DNA of 57,500 nucleotides from Prorocentrum cordatum (Eukaryota > Sar > Dinophyceae > Prorocentrales > Prorocentraceae), in NCBI GenBank assembly GCA_963575745.1, contig CAUYUJ010015283.1, positions 377,410-434,909 on the forward strand. The letters are read 5' to 3'. The notes under the pieces are model-generated. The model was not told the origin of the DNA, made no database searches, and saw nothing but the letters and a program-made list of their open reading frames with translations. Every line of letters starts with the position of its first letter. The stretch's first letter is position 1. Positions 9,825 to 20,099 of the stretch are shown piece after piece. The position numbers and the translations under genes are program-made.

Positions 9825-9863
9825 TGCAGCAAATGCCAGAATCCCGTTCGGGGTGTCTAGGGG

Positions 9864-9869
<6 letters not shown>

Positions 9870-9935
<66 letters not shown>
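9870..9935. repeat. (TC)n microsatellite
   Basis: A pure TC tract of about 32 units, abutting the inferred right end of the DIRS-like element. Confidence 0.95.
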
Positions 9936-9937
<2 letters not shown>

Positions 9938-10328
9938 CTCGTTCGTTTGTGTTGTGTTGTGTTGTGGTTTGTGGTGCCGTGGTGTGTCTGTGTCGTCCGT
10001 TCGTCCCTTCCCTCTCGTTCGTTTCTTGCCGAGCTGTGCCCGTCTGCCAACCTGTCCTGCTGGACCTGCCTGGCCCGAGAGACACAAGAGGTCCCCTGAC
10101 CAGGGGTAGCGTCACGATGATGAGGGTGATGCCGACGATGATAATTGTTAACATGGTAATGATGTTGATGAAGATGATTGTGCAAATGCTGATGCTGAGG
10201 ATGGTGATGATGACTGAAGATCAAAGGCACAAGCCTCGAAGGCGACCCGGCAACTCAACTCTGATTTCACGGCCTTCGAATTCTGTTTTCGCTCTGCAGC
10301 CGTTCTCGCTGTCTGCACACTCCATTTT
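9936..10328. other. no gene; GAT-type simple repeat
   Basis: TTGTGTTG-type low-complexity sequence lies at about 9945-9990, and an impure (GAT)n tract at about 10115-10222. Confidence 0.6.
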
Positions 10329-10331
10329 GCT

Positions 10332-11048
10332 ATGATGGAAGGTGCTCCGCAGTGGGCCCTGGGAAAACAGCAGGCGATCGCCAACTTGGTGCGCGAGGAA
10401 CTCAAACCCTTGCGGGTGGGCCTCCAAGATTGTCAAAACCGTCCTACTACGGTTGAGGACTCATGCAACAATGTCGAGAAGGAGGTGGGTGAGCTGGAGG
10501 AGCGAATGCAATCTCGTCTGGCTTCGGGAGCAAGAAGGGCGTCGCACTTAGACACCAAAGGCTTCTGTGAGTTCAAGCACGTGAAGGAGCAAGGGTCACC
10601 CGTCCCCAGGCGGCCATTCTTGTGAAACCCCTCATTGAAATCCTCCCGGAGGATCTTCGCGACAAGGTCCGTCCTTTCGAGCTCAAGTATGCTCGGAATC
10701 ACAACGTCAGGATCTCTACTGCACCACTGCTTGCGGGAGTACTTGAATATGCCTGAGGCTCAAGAGAAGTTCGGGAAGCCGTTGTGGATTGCAATCGAAC
10801 GTCGCCCGAACATTCATCAACAGTACGAAGCGACAGGGGAGCTTTTGGACTTCGCGGTGGACCTCGCAGACGCCGCGACTGCGATCGATGTCAAGTGGTT
10901 CCCAGAGCTCGAGGTCACCCTGAAGCAGCCCTCGGGTGGTGACCAGGCTCCGGGCACGATTTCGATTGCTTGTGTCTATTGGGGGGGCACCGTGGAATGG
11001 AACCAGGTCGGATTGCGAGCTCTTGGACTGGCCTCGGCTGAGGAGTGA
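10332..11048 (+). pseudogene. LINE ORF1-like remnant (coiled coil plus RNA-binding-like region)
   Basis: The first 97 codons from an ATG contain heptad-like Leu/Glu residues (VEKEVGELEERMQSRL) followed by KGFCEFKHVKEQG. After a frameshift near 10620 the text continues as a Leu/Arg-rich segment (LRDKVRPFELKYARNHN). A second shift leads to KFGKPLWIAIERRP and an acidic tail ending at 11048. The coiled coil followed by a compact domain resembles ORF1 proteins of dinoflagellate LINEs, but no zinc finger is seen and no ORF2 follows. The assignment is tentative; it could be a host pseudogene. Confidence 0.4.
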
Positions 11049-11717
11049 ACGCAAACGCTCATCGCATTCAAGCGCAAGTAGCGGGGCCTCGGGGTTAATT
11101 CGGGAGTCACAAAAGATGAGCTCCATACCTGCAAGAAGAATCAGGCCATCGGAAATCAATTGCTCGAGCTTTGAAGCGATTGGGCTGGGGGGGCTCTGTC
11201 ATTTGCTTGCAGGAAATATCCCAATTTCGATGGCTCTCGCTTTGGTGGGCATATTTCGCTCACTAGTCGATCGCGCTCTGATCGCGAAGAGGGCAGGGGG
11301 GAGGAGGAGGAAGAGGAGGAGGACGCCGACGACGACGACGGCGACGACAACGACGAGAACGAGGACGACGGGGTCGCCTCCGCGGACTTTCGGGCCGCCC
11401 CTGGCACGCGGGGTGCGCCAGGCGGGCGCTGGAACAGACCTCCGACAGTGCGTGCTGCATTCTTAAGGATCGGCATTAGGGACTAGGGAAGCCCTGGGGC
11501 CTTTGGGAGTCTTGAAACAAAAAGACGAGGAAGTATCCATCGGGAGCGTCGTTGTTTGCACGGGAGGCCGCTTGCAGCGCCGAGGCGGGAGCGCCGGTCT
11601 TGAGTAAAAACAGAGATCCCGAGCGGGAGCGCCGGTGTTGTGGGAAAGCAGGCTTTCGGCGGCGAGCAAGAGCCCAGGTGCCGATGGAAAACACAATGGA
11701 AGCATCGAGCGTGGGCG
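11049..11717. other. no recognised gene
   Basis: Contains an impure GAGGAG/GACGAC tract (about 11290-11365) and an ~50-bp duplicated phrase near 11575 and 11620 (GGGAGCGCCGGT in both). Confidence 0.5.

Positions 11718-11776
<59 letters not shown>
11718..11776. repeat. (GTT)n microsatellite
   Basis: About 20 GTT units. Confidence 0.95.
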
Positions 11777-11777
<1 letters not shown>

Positions 11778-11809
11778 TGGTGTTGTTGATGTTGTTGTTG
11801 AACACTATT

Positions 11810-12480
11810 ACTTCTAAAGAATTATTATTGTTGGACCCCCTGGTGCACGCCCCCCGCCCAAAACCTAGGCCGCAGCTACATTTTCATCATTTTTCTGCGA
11901 AAGCTTCAGAAAAGTGGATTACCCCCGGATCCGGTTTTTTGTTGACGCTCGTTTTCCCTTGCAAAAAACAATAGAAAATGAAAATTCTTGTTCTTAGTTG
12001 ATCAAATTTCAAGAATCCCTTGCAAAAAAATAAGGTAAAGTGGACATTCGCGCTCGCAAGACGAAATCCTTCCAAAACCTTAGGTTTCGTAGCGATTTTA
12101 ACATAAAAACATCAAAAACCCAATGGTTTTTTAAGAAAAAATGTCAAAATGTCCTTCCGCGCGCTCTTGCGGATTCATAGGAAACACACCACTTTTTAAA
12201 CATTTCTGTCAAAAGGGTCTTTGCGTGCTACTTCTTCAGGTGCTTTGAACTTCTCCAACAACGGTTGCGCGCCTGCGAGGGCCACCATCCCTTGCAAAAA
12301 ATGAGACGAAGTGCACATGCGCGCGGCCGCCGCGCGCGCATGTCGAAATCCTGCCAAACACAATGGGTTTTCAATAATTTCAAGATGCGATGTTCAGAAA
12401 ACATATGAAAACGCACTACTTTCTCATCCGAAAAATCTCGAAATCCATTCGCGGTCTCTTGATGAATCTTTAAAACCCAA
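11810..12480. repeat. AT-rich island with degenerate ~272-bp repeat
   Basis: Base composition shifts sharply to A/T. The phrase CCCTTGCAAAAAA recurs at 11958, 12019 and 12291. The last two begin units that both go on to GCGC-rich, then CGAAATCCT-CCAAA, then ATGGGTTTT-like blocks about 272 bp apart. No coding potential is recognised. Confidence 0.6.
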
Positions 12481-12887
12481 GATGGCCCCAACAGGCGCGC
12501 AAGATGGCCCCAAGAGGCGTCCATGAGGCCCAAAGAGGCGCCCAAGATGGTCCCAAATCGCATCCCCACGAATTTGCCCCAAAAATGTGACCAACTATCT
12601 TGGCACTGCGTACCATCTCACGTGTACCGTGTACCACATCATATGTAACAGATGTGATCAACCTCTGTGGGTGTGTACCCCACGCCAGTGTAGTAGCCAG
12701 GGTCGTCCGCACGCCACGAAGTGAAGTGTCCCAACGTCATAGGGCGGGAAGCTGGGTGTGGGTGGTCTCGAAGAGTCGTTTGGATATTTGGTAGAGCTTG
12801 AACGGCCCCCCCACGAAGTGGGGGTATTGGCTGGTGTCGCAAGAAAACCCTGGCACTGGGGAGAACACTGAGCGTTCGGGTAAAATG

Positions 12888-12888
<1 letters not shown>
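12481..12888. other. no gene; CAAGATGGCCCC repeats at start
   Basis: 12478-12555 holds four or five copies of an AAGATGGCCCCAA/GAGGCG phrase. The rest is unremarkable. Confidence 0.5.
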
Positions 12889-12935
<47 letters not shown>

Positions 12936-12961
12936 CGTGGTGGTGGTGGTGGTGGTGGTGG
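12889..12961. repeat. (GTT)n-(GTG)n compound microsatellite
   Basis: About 15 GTT units run into about seven GTG units. Confidence 0.95.
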
Positions 12962-13904
12962 GCCGGTTTCGACGCACCCCCGAAACGTGTGAGCGTGATC
13001 GTCGGCTTCACAAGGGAACATCCAGGGCCGAGGCGAGGGCGGCAGGGCGCAATCAAGGGGTCCAACAATATGATTTGTTTGGCAGAGAAAAAAAACTACT
13101 GCTCCCGCCTGATGTTTCTTCGCCATCTGTTGAACATCGCTCTTTCGCTCGAGCCGCTTTTGAAATTTGTTCAGGAATGGCGCTCTTGCCTCGGACCTCC
13201 TCACAATTTACTTAGGCGTTGCGCTTTCGACGCCCAGAAGTGGCGCTCTCGCGCGAGACCTCCTCGCTCTCTGTTCTCGCCTAAGGATCCTTCAAGATTT
13301 ACAGCATTCGCTTCAAAGCCTCGCCCGCCCGACCCGCCCACGAGGGTCCGTCCCGCCCGACCCGCCCGTGTGGGTCCGCCCACCCGACCAGCCTGTCAGG
13401 GCCCGCCCGCCCGGCTCGCCCACGAGTGTCCGCCCGCCCGACGGGCGCATCCTTCTGTGCGCTTGGAGGCCCGGGCCGCTTGCCAACCTTATTGTTCTCC
13501 CTCTTACCACTTCTGCTGGATCTGGCTCGCCTTCAATCCTCCTCTCTTGCTCTTGCCCCCTCCGTTCTCGTGCCGTCCTCCTTCCTTCGCCTTCTCCCTT
13601 GCCGCGCTGATTCCACGTGGCAGGCAAGGACGAGACACGCCCAACGACCCAAGACGAAGATGGTGGGTATCGAGGCTTTGGGGTAGACATGTTCAGTGAC
13701 ATTCGAGCCACGAAAAGCCAACATACTAAACCGGCATGGAGGTGTGATTGCTGTCGATGATGGTGGTGATGGTGATGCCGAGGAGAAGAAGGAGGAGGAG
13801 GAGGAGGAGGAGAAGGAGGAGGAGGAGGACGAGAAGGAGGAGAACGGCAATCCTGATGGTGATGATGCTGACGAGACCACGGTAAGTTGAGACCGCGGTA
13901 CGTT
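12962..13904. other. no recognised gene; 28-bp minisatellite
   Basis: At 13322-13460 five GC-rich units of about 28 bp share the words CGCCCGAC and GTCCG. 13160-13290 has two copies of a GGCGCTCT...GACCTCCTC phrase. 13780-13850 is GGA/GAT-rich. Confidence 0.55.
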
Positions 13905-14012
13905 GGCCTTCGGGGGGCCGTGGGCCTCTGGGGAGGCCCTCGTCGCCACTGCTGGATTCGCCTCGAAACCCTTGTCCGAACGCACCCGAGGAGGGGTCCA
14001 GGGAGTACAGTG
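13905..14012 (+). mobile_element. TIR-like element family H, copy 1
   Basis: GGAGGCCCTCGTCGCCACTG, then CTGGATTCGCCTCG and CACCCGAGGAGGGGT, match copies at 18283 (reverse) and 54529. The outer ends are degraded here. Confidence 0.55.
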
Positions 14013-14559
14013 GGGGCGCGCATCAAGAAACCATCTGCTTTTCGTCAGGGTATCCTAGGTTTCTTCGCTCCTCTCGCTGCGCGGTGACTTCCCGCAGCCG
14101 TTGAAGGAGCTGCTGCGTTCAGGGTGCTCCAGGTTTTCCCCCAGGTGCACCTCGCGCACGGGTTCTCAGGATTGAGTTTCTTGCGAGGGTTTCTTGCGGC
14201 CGCGCCCGCACTGTAGCGGTACCAGTACCTTCTGGATTCCCCATGCACTTTCTCTTGCCCTTCTTGATGTGCTTGATGGGCCAGTTTTCCACCACCACCA
14301 CCATGAGTTGGAGATGGGAAGGAGGTGGAGGCTGAGGAGGAGGAGGAAGAAGAGGAGGAGGTGGAGGAGGACCCCCTCCCCCTCCTACTCATGGTGGTGG
14401 CGATGGAAAACAAACCCACCAGTGCTGAGGCTGCTCCTCAACCTCCACATGAAGGCCGCCCTGCATCACCTCCGTCTGGATTCAGGCGAAGGCAGTGTTC
14501 TGCTCCTCCTGGGCCATCGTCTTCCTTTGCTTGTCCTCTGCGCTGTTGTGCTGCTCACA
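14013..14559. other. no recognised gene on the plus strand
   Basis: CCACCACC and GAGGAGG clusters lie at 14290-14395. The minus-strand coding-like region of the next entry may extend weakly into here. Confidence 0.4.
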
Positions 14560-15290
14560 CCATTACCGGAGCTCCGTCGTGAGCTCCAGAGACTTGTTGC
14601 AGAGGGCCTCCTTGGAGCTGACGCCGCACACGCCGTCGACGGCGCCGTTCTTCCCGTCGCAACTCATTATGCTGGCTGTCGGTGGGGCTTTGACGGTGAT
14701 CGTCTCACCCTGCTGGCAGACGTTGATGGTGCTCGTTTTTGATGGTGTCGCTGACCATCGTCGCCTCGAAGGCGCCATCTTTCCCATGGTTACTCATCTC
14801 GCTGACCATCTTCTGGGCCTCGATGAAAATCTCCTCCTGTTGGGAGTGCTCGCTCGTGTTGTTGCTCATCTCGCTGGCCAACATCTGGGCCTCCATGGTG
14901 ATCTTCTCCTCCTGCTGGAAGTGTTCGCTGGTGTCGATGGTGTCACCTGCCACCCCCCCGAAGAACGACTCGTGCCGCGTCTGCAGCCCTGGCATCCTGG
15001 TCGGCTCCTCGGAGATGTCGCTCTTCTCTTACACCTGCTGCAGTCCTTTGTGCTTCACCTCGAACGAGCGCTTCACGTGGTTGAAGTGCTTCAAGGCCTC
15101 CTCAACGAGCCCGACGGAATGGACGTCCACCTGTGTGCCTTCGTCCGCCTTCAGGGCAAGGAGAGGACCAGAGCGCGATGCCACCGCGGCCATGGCACCA
15201 AAGCGGCTGGCCAGAGACGATGGCACCGGAGCGGCTGCGAGGCGAGGTCGCCCCTTTCTTGCACTTGCTGCTCGGTGCATGTAGTGGCTT
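14560..15290 (-). CDS. unrecognised repeat-containing coding-like region (broken)
   Basis: Read right to left, the minus strand has long stretches without stops that share a module: a Q-x-E-E-x-I segment, then EAQ-x-x-x-SEMS, then GKDGA-x-E. Two modules are direct 75-bp (25-codon) repeats at about 14791 and 14866; a third, more diverged, lies near 14665 with a G-K-N-G-A continuation. Upstream, at about 15135-15030, is an amphipathic EEALKHFNHVKRSFE segment. A stop (just upstream of about 15025) and at least one frame change break it. In-frame repeat spacing argues for past coding use. I do not recognise the family and assign no function. Confidence 0.35.
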
Positions 15291-15360
15291 ATGTGGTGAA
15301 GCCGTTGATGGCAAGCTCACTCCCCCCCCTTATGAGGGGGCGTGCATTTGAGCCAACATG

Positions 15361-15652
15361 GCTACGGGGGAGGAGGAAGAGGAGGAGGAGGAGGAGGAGG
15401 AGGAGGAGGAAGAGGAGGAGGAGGAAAGAGGGAGGAGGAGGAGAGGAGGAGGAGGAGGAGAGGAGGAGATGGAGGAGGAGGAGGGGGAGGAAAGAGAGAG
15501 GAGGAGGAACAGGAGGAGGAGAGGAGGAGGAGGAGGAGAAACAAGAGGAGGGAGGAGGAGGAGGAGGAGGAGGAGGAGGAGGAGGAGGAGGAGGAGGAGG
15601 AGGAGGAGGAGGAGGAGTCGAGGATGATGATGATGAGGAGGAGGAGGACTTC
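15361..15652. repeat. GGA-rich purine tract
   Basis: About 270 nt of nearly uninterrupted purines built on GGA/GAG. Confidence 0.95.
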
Positions 15653-15790
15653 CCCCTCTCCTTTTAGAAAGATGGCGCGCGCGCACCGGGAGGCGATGGT
15701 GTGCACGCCTGGTGCCCTGAGCTGGCATGGATGAGACGGGGCCCTGGAGCAAAGGGCCCCCCCCGGGATTCTCACCTCTTTTGTCAAGGG

Positions 15791-15943
15791 ACGAAAAACC
15801 ACCCGGGCCGGACAATCGGCGTTTACTAAACGGCCTTGGGCGTTTACTGCACAGCCTTGCCTTGTTCGATTCCTCCTTTGGGCGCGTTCACTGAAGACCT
15901 CGCGTGTCGGGGTGGTTCTCATCGGGGTGGATTTTATGCCCTC
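15791..15943 (+). repeat. dispersed repeat F, copy 1
   Basis: About 150 bp homologous to 51971-52113, sharing CGTTTACT, CCTTTGGGCGCGTT and CGCGTGTCGGGGTGGTT. The second copy lies in intron 1 of the PLP enzyme gene. Confidence 0.7.
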
Positions 15944-16467
15944 TATTTCGGGCCCCCCCCCCGACCGTCAGGAAAGGGCTCAGGATCGAAGGCCGGCGCG
16001 CCACAGCCTGGAGAACGGCAGGGTCAAGGAGATGCTCGCCTCGAGGCGCGGGGGCGCCCCGCGTGGCAGCTCGGGCGGCTCTCGTGGCAGCTGGCGGTTC
16101 GATGCGATGCGATGGAGCGCTGGCCCTGGGGAACGCCCCGGGGAGGCCGAAACCCGCCTCGATCCCACGCCTCCTTTTCATCCTCAATCCCCTCTTCCTC
16201 CTCTGCTCCCTTTCCCTTTTCCTTATCTTCCTCCTCCCGAGGGCCCGGGGGCTCGAGGAAGGCCCCGGGGAGGCCGAAACCCGCCGTGGTGTGATCGGGG
16301 GAGGCCACCCCCCCCCCTCCCCCCGATCACTCGCGTCACTTCCGGATAAAATAAAAACAGGCTCCTGGGACCCGCTTCCAGCAGGCCCGCTTTCCGTGGT
16401 TCAAGCATTTTGCCATGGGCCTCGTGTCGAGATGGGCTGGCTCCTGTGCTGGCCGAGGTCGTGATCA
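15944..16467. other. no recognised gene
   Basis: A phrase of about 30 bp (CCCCGGGGAGGCCGAAACCC) occurs at about 16136 and 16263. Nothing else is recognised. Confidence 0.5.
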
Positions 16468-16552
16468 GAGGAGGAGGAGGAGGAGGAGGAGGAGGAGGAG
16501 GAGGAGGAGGAGGAGGAGGAGGATGAGGAGGAGGAGGAGGAGGAGGAGGCCG
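16468..16552. repeat. (GGA)n microsatellite
   Basis: About 28 GGA/GAG units with one GAT interruption. Confidence 0.95.
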
Positions 16553-16662
16553 CCGTGAAGGGCCTCGAGGCGCGGAGGCGCGAGGTCGTGACAGGAGTTT
16601 TTCGCCAGGCTCGGGTTCCGCGGGAGGTCGTTTGGTGGGCCCCCGTGTGTGCTGGACCCCTT

Positions 16663-16844
16663 CGACTAGACTTAGAGTGGCCTTTCGCAGGAGTGACCTC
16701 TGGTGCGGGCGCTGGTGGGTCCCCAGATGGCTGACAACGAAACAGTAGCAGCTGCCTGCGCGCCCAGGTTTGGTCCCCCCGCGGCCCCCAGAAAGCCGCG
16801 CACCAGAGGTCACTCTTACCCAGGGTCACTCTTGCGTACAGCCG
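16663..16844. mobile_element. TIR element family B, copy 1
   Basis: 182 bp with imperfect ends: left CGACTAGACTTAGAGTGG, right complement CGGCTGTACGCAAGAGTGAC. The arms continue inward through the GTGACCTCTGGTGCG block. No coding capacity. Confidence 0.75.
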
Positions 16845-17564
16845 ATCTGTGCCAGACTCACCGCCCACCAAACCAACCCAACCCAACCCGAAGGCTTCAA
16901 TTGGCCCTCCATTTCCAGTGGGGGGGGGGTCGGGGAGCATTTGTAAAAACACATGGGACCCGCACACCCCCAACCAGACATTCGGGTTAAATTCGGGTCT
17001 TCGGGTTTGGTTGGGGTGGTCTGGTAGGCAGTCACAGACTGTGCGGCGTGCTCCCAGGTCGGCATCGCCGGTCTGACACCCCAGTGGAGCCAAATCCTCT
17101 TCTGCCTCGTCCGCCTCCACCTGCGCTTCCAGGAATCGGATGTGGCATCTTTGGTGCAGTTAACTCTTGTGCCTTGCTGCGCATGACGAGTGCGCATGTC
17201 CGTTGGTGGCCACCAGCGCGTTGTAGGCATGGGGTGTGTTGCTAGCTACTGGTAACACTGTTGCGGACTGGAGCGCCCTCGTCTGGCGTTTGCATTATTA
17301 TAGGATCCCTTCTGCTTCTGAGGCGTACGACTTCTTCGACGGAGGCTTCGAGTTTTTGGCGCCGCCCGCGACGTCCAGGCGCCACGCTGGCAGGGGCACC
17401 GTGCTTCCCTGGTAGTCGGACCTCTTGTGCCACGGTGGAATGAGGTCCTCTGGTGACGTTTGTGCCTTTCGTGACTGGTGTGCCTCTCGGCTTTCTGTGC
17501 CACTCGTGCTTTTCTTGCCTGGGTAATTTGCGCGATGCCTTGGCCCGTTCAAGAGCAGCAGGTG
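16845..17564. other. no recognised gene
   Basis: CCAACCCAACCC low-complexity sequence lies near 16870. Two short related inverted phrases (ATTTCCAGTGGGGG and AATTCGGGTCTTCGG) occur. No domain motif in any frame. Confidence 0.5.
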
Positions 17565-17668
17565 ATCTTCCTCCTCCTCCTCCTCCGCTTCCTCCTCCTC
17601 CTCCTCGTCCTTCTTCTCCTCCTCCTCCTCCTCCTCCTCCTCCTCCTCCTCCTCCTCCTCCTCTTCCT
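17565..17668. repeat. (CTC)n microsatellite
   Basis: About 33 TCC/CTC units with a few interruptions. Confidence 0.95.
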
Positions 17669-17935
17669 CCCCTCGTGAGGATGCGCTGACCGTGTCGGCG
17701 ATGGGCCTTCAGATGGCGGCACTGTTTTTGCTTTTTCGCCATTGAAGCAAGCTGCGTGGGCGAGGTGGGGGATAAGGCAGCTATCGGCGACGAGACGGCG
17801 ATTGGGTGTCGAGGCTCCTCCCTCGGAGACCTACTTACGTTTGCTGTCGGGCATCGTACCCACTGCTTTCACACACGTGGCGGGCGCGTGCCACTCCGTG
17901 CCGTCCGCGCCCCGCGGAACGCCAGGAGCCAGGAT

Positions 17936-18096
17936 TGAGTCGGACGTGTCCCTCTGCAGGAGGAATATTCAAAAACAGTCAAAAAGTAGATCGGGGACGA
18001 TTGTTTGAGCATTGTTTGGCCATGTTTGAATTTTTTGTTTGACTGTTGCTCATTTTTCGTCCAACGTCCGCCTGCAAGGGTACATGCCCGACATGA
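17936..18096. mobile_element. TIR element family A, copy 1
   Basis: About 160 bp. Left end GAGTCGGACGTGTCCCTC pairs with right end complement to GTAC...GCCCGAC. The A/T-rich centre carries the family core (CATTTTTCGTCC). Flanks AGCCAGG and AGCCTGG look like a decayed ~8-bp target duplication. Confidence 0.75.
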
Positions 18097-18282
18097 GCCT
18101 GGCGCGTGACCTCCTCGTCGTGGCTCGCGGCCCCTGCGTGGGCCGTCTCGTGGGGCGCCCGGATTGGAGTCGGTCACTGGCCCGGCATCGCTCGAAGGTG
18201 AGTATTTTCGTTCGGCGAGGCCAGCGCCAGAAAATCTAGAAATCTCGGGGCCTCTCGGGTCATCTAGGGAAGAGGAAGCTGG
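18097..18282. other. spacer, nothing recognised
   Basis: GC-rich spacer between a family A element and a family H element. Confidence 0.5.
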
Positions 18283-18413
18283 GGATCCCTGGGGTGCGTT
18301 GTAACCAGGATTTCGAGGCCGAATCCAGCGGTGGCGACGAGGGCCTCCCAGGAGGCTCCAAAAGGGAAAAAGTAGGAGGGGTAGCGGTATGGGTACCCCT
18401 TCTTCCTTTTGAC
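18283..18413 (-). mobile_element. TIR-like element family H, copy 2 (reverse)
   Basis: The complement shows GGGTACCCATACCGCTACC at one end, then GGAGGCCCTCGTCGCCACCG and CTGGATTCGGCCTCG, in the same order as at 54529-54688. Confidence 0.65.
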
Positions 18414-18544
18414 GTATCAAACCGAGCAGTGCACGGGGAACGGACGTCCGAGCGATGGCTTAAGCTGGTGGCCCCCAGGGGCGCGCGGTCGTCCTCCTGC
18501 TGTGGCCTCCCCAGAGAGGTTCGGGCCAGATCGGGGATCGAGAC

Positions 18545-18945
18545 TGTTTGCAAGTGTCCGGCGATCACCTGGGTTATCGGGCCCGCCCGCCCACCTCCTC
18601 CTGCGGGCAAGATTTGTATCCACATCCAGTGCGTCTTGGACTTTCTTGGCAGGGGCGCCCCAAGGCCGAGGCGCACTGGATGTGGATATCAATCGAGCCT
18701 CTAGGGGGCAAACTTATCCATATCCAGTGCGCCTCGGTCTTCCGGGGAAGAGAGCCCGAAACTCCATACTACAGTGGATACGGGCAGAAGTGTTGTCCAT
18801 ACCTTCCCTCGGATAGCCTGACCTTGTCGGTTGCCAGTTGCGCAGGTCCGAAGGGGGTGAGCAGTGTACTGGTGCGCGCTGGCGTCCGTGGGGCTGCGCA
18901 ACGCGAAAACGTTAGGATACCTGGGTAGCCCGGGTTACAGTCAAC
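18545..18945. mobile_element. family E element, divergent copy with nested insertion
   Basis: The left arm GGCGATCACCTGGGTTATC at about 18558 and an interior block (GCGCAGGTCCG near 18840, then ACCTGGGTAGCCCGGGTTAC) align with the complete family E copy at 49465. About 190 bp at 18609-18800 has no counterpart there and is itself an inverted repeat (ATCCACATCCAGTGCG against CGCACTGGATGTGGAT). Confidence 0.55.
18609..18800. repeat. nested inverted repeat
   Basis: Arms ATCCACATCCAGTGCG (18617) and CGCACTGGATGTGGAT (about 18672) can fold into a hairpin. A third diverged arm, ATCCATATCCAGTGCG, lies at about 18716. Confidence 0.6.
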
Positions 18946-19146
18946 CCGCATGGGAAGGATGGGCAACCTTCCCAAGGGTACTTTGCCATCCTTGCCTCCT
19001 CGGTCCATCTTTGGCCACTTTCGTTGGCCGCGTCCCGCTCGCAAAGTGTCGATACAGCCTTCCAAGGCTCTTGCATCCTTACCGTGCGTCCTTCTGATAC
19101 TGGTGGGCTGTATCGCCGAAAACAGAAACATGGTCTCAACTCCGAG
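18946..19146. other. spacer, nothing recognised
   Basis: No motif or repeat recognised. Confidence 0.4.
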
Positions 19147-19221
19147 GCGGGGATTTATTCATAAGCACCGCCTGGGGGGTCGATCTTCGCGGACCTCCAC
19201 AGGCGGTGGATATGGATATCA
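19147..19221 (+). repeat. dispersed repeat N, copy 2
   Basis: Homologous to 372-448. Here the ending GGATATGGATATC is followed by GAGAGAG rather than a TA tract. Confidence 0.45.
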
Positions 19222-19289
19222 GAGAGAGGGTGCCCGAGCGGTCTATTTCCGTCCCTGCTCGCGTTCGTCTGTCTTGGGGTCGTCTCTCG

Positions 19290-19708
19290 GGGGGAGGGAT
19301 GGATGGAGGGAGGGAGGGAAGGGGAGGGGAGAGAAGGTGGAGGAGGAGGAGGGAGGAGGAGGAGAGGAGAGAGGAGGAGGAGGAGAGGAGGGAGGGGAGG
19401 GAGGGGAGGGAGGAGGGGGAGGGAGGGAGGGGGGGAGTGAGGGAGGGAGGGAAGAGCGAGAGAGAGGAGGAGAGGTAGGAGAAGGAGGAGGAGGAAGGAT
19501 GGAGGGAGGGAGGGAGGGAGGAGATGGGAGAGGAGAGGGAAGGGAGGGTGGGAGGGAGGGAGGAGGAAGGGAGGAGGATGCAGGGAAGGGGAGGGAGGAG
19601 GAGGAGGAGGAGGAGGAGGAGAGGAGGAGGAGGAGGAGGGAGGAGGAGGAGAGGAGGAAGGAGGAGGAGGAGGAGGAGGAGGAGAGGAGGAGGAGAGGGA
19701 GGAGCGCA
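19290..19708. repeat. GGA/GGGA purine tract
   Basis: About 420 nt of almost pure purine (GGAGG, GGGAGGGA). Confidence 0.95.
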
Positions 19709-19867
19709 ATGCTCTGGTTCTCGGGCCGCTCCTCAGACCCGCGTCGGGGAACCTGTCCGTGGCCGCGGCTCGCCGTGGCCAGGCGAGGCCCCCATCGCTC
19801 CTGGTGTGCAGCGCTCGTCCTCGGTGGCTTGATGGCTGTAGGCCCCCCCGGTCCTGGCCACGAGGCA
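19709..19867. other. spacer, nothing recognised
   Basis: Ordinary GC-rich sequence between a polypurine and a polypyrimidine tract. Confidence 0.4.
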
Positions 19868-20034
19868 TCCTCGTCCTCCTCCTCCTCCTCCTCCTCCTCC
19901 CCCTTCCTCCTCCTCCTCATCCTCCTCCTCCTCCTCCTCCTCCTCCTCCTCCTCCTCCTCCTCCTCCTCCTCCTCCCTCCTCCTCCTCCCCCTCCTCCAC
20001 CTCGTCCTCCTCCTCCTCCTCCTCCTCCTCCTTG
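19868..20034. repeat. CTC-rich pyrimidine tract
   Basis: About 165 nt of CTC/TCC. Together with 19290-19708 it forms an imperfect long inverted repeat with a ~160-nt spacer. Confidence 0.95.
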
Positions 20035-20099
20035 GGTCGCCTACGGCCCCAGGGGGAACCGTGCAGGGCGGCCAAGAGGGGGGTGATGACTAGGGGTGT

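Larger units (their letters stand above)
4007..9860 (+). mobile_element. DIRS-like retrotransposon (gag, RT-RNase H, tyrosine recombinase, methyltransferase-like)
   Basis: Four plus-strand modules follow each other with overlaps: gag-like (4541-5854), RT and RNase H (5940-8054), tyrosine recombinase (to 8997) and a methyltransferase-like domain (to 9824). RT plus RNase H plus tyrosine recombinase, without an aspartic protease or DDE integrase, is the hallmark of the DIRS order. Frames relative to base 1 are 2, 3, 1, 3. The ~530 bp before gag is a GC-rich leader. The right end is placed just before the TC tract at 9871. I could not find the split or inverted termini expected of DIRS elements, so the outer limits are estimates. 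Coding damage indicates an inactive copy. Confidence 0.8.

Noticed and set aside
4007-9860. Long terminal repeats bounding the DIRS-like element
   Set aside because: No direct repeats of useful length were found by eye at the two ends.
15342-15922. Glu-rich and Ser/Leu-rich open frames
   Set aside because: Translations of one GGA tract on its two strands; no gene evidence.
18950-20086. 378-codon open frame encoding Glu/Gly and Pro/Ser/Leu tracts
   Set aside because: Its composition is that of GGA and CTC microsatellites read as protein.
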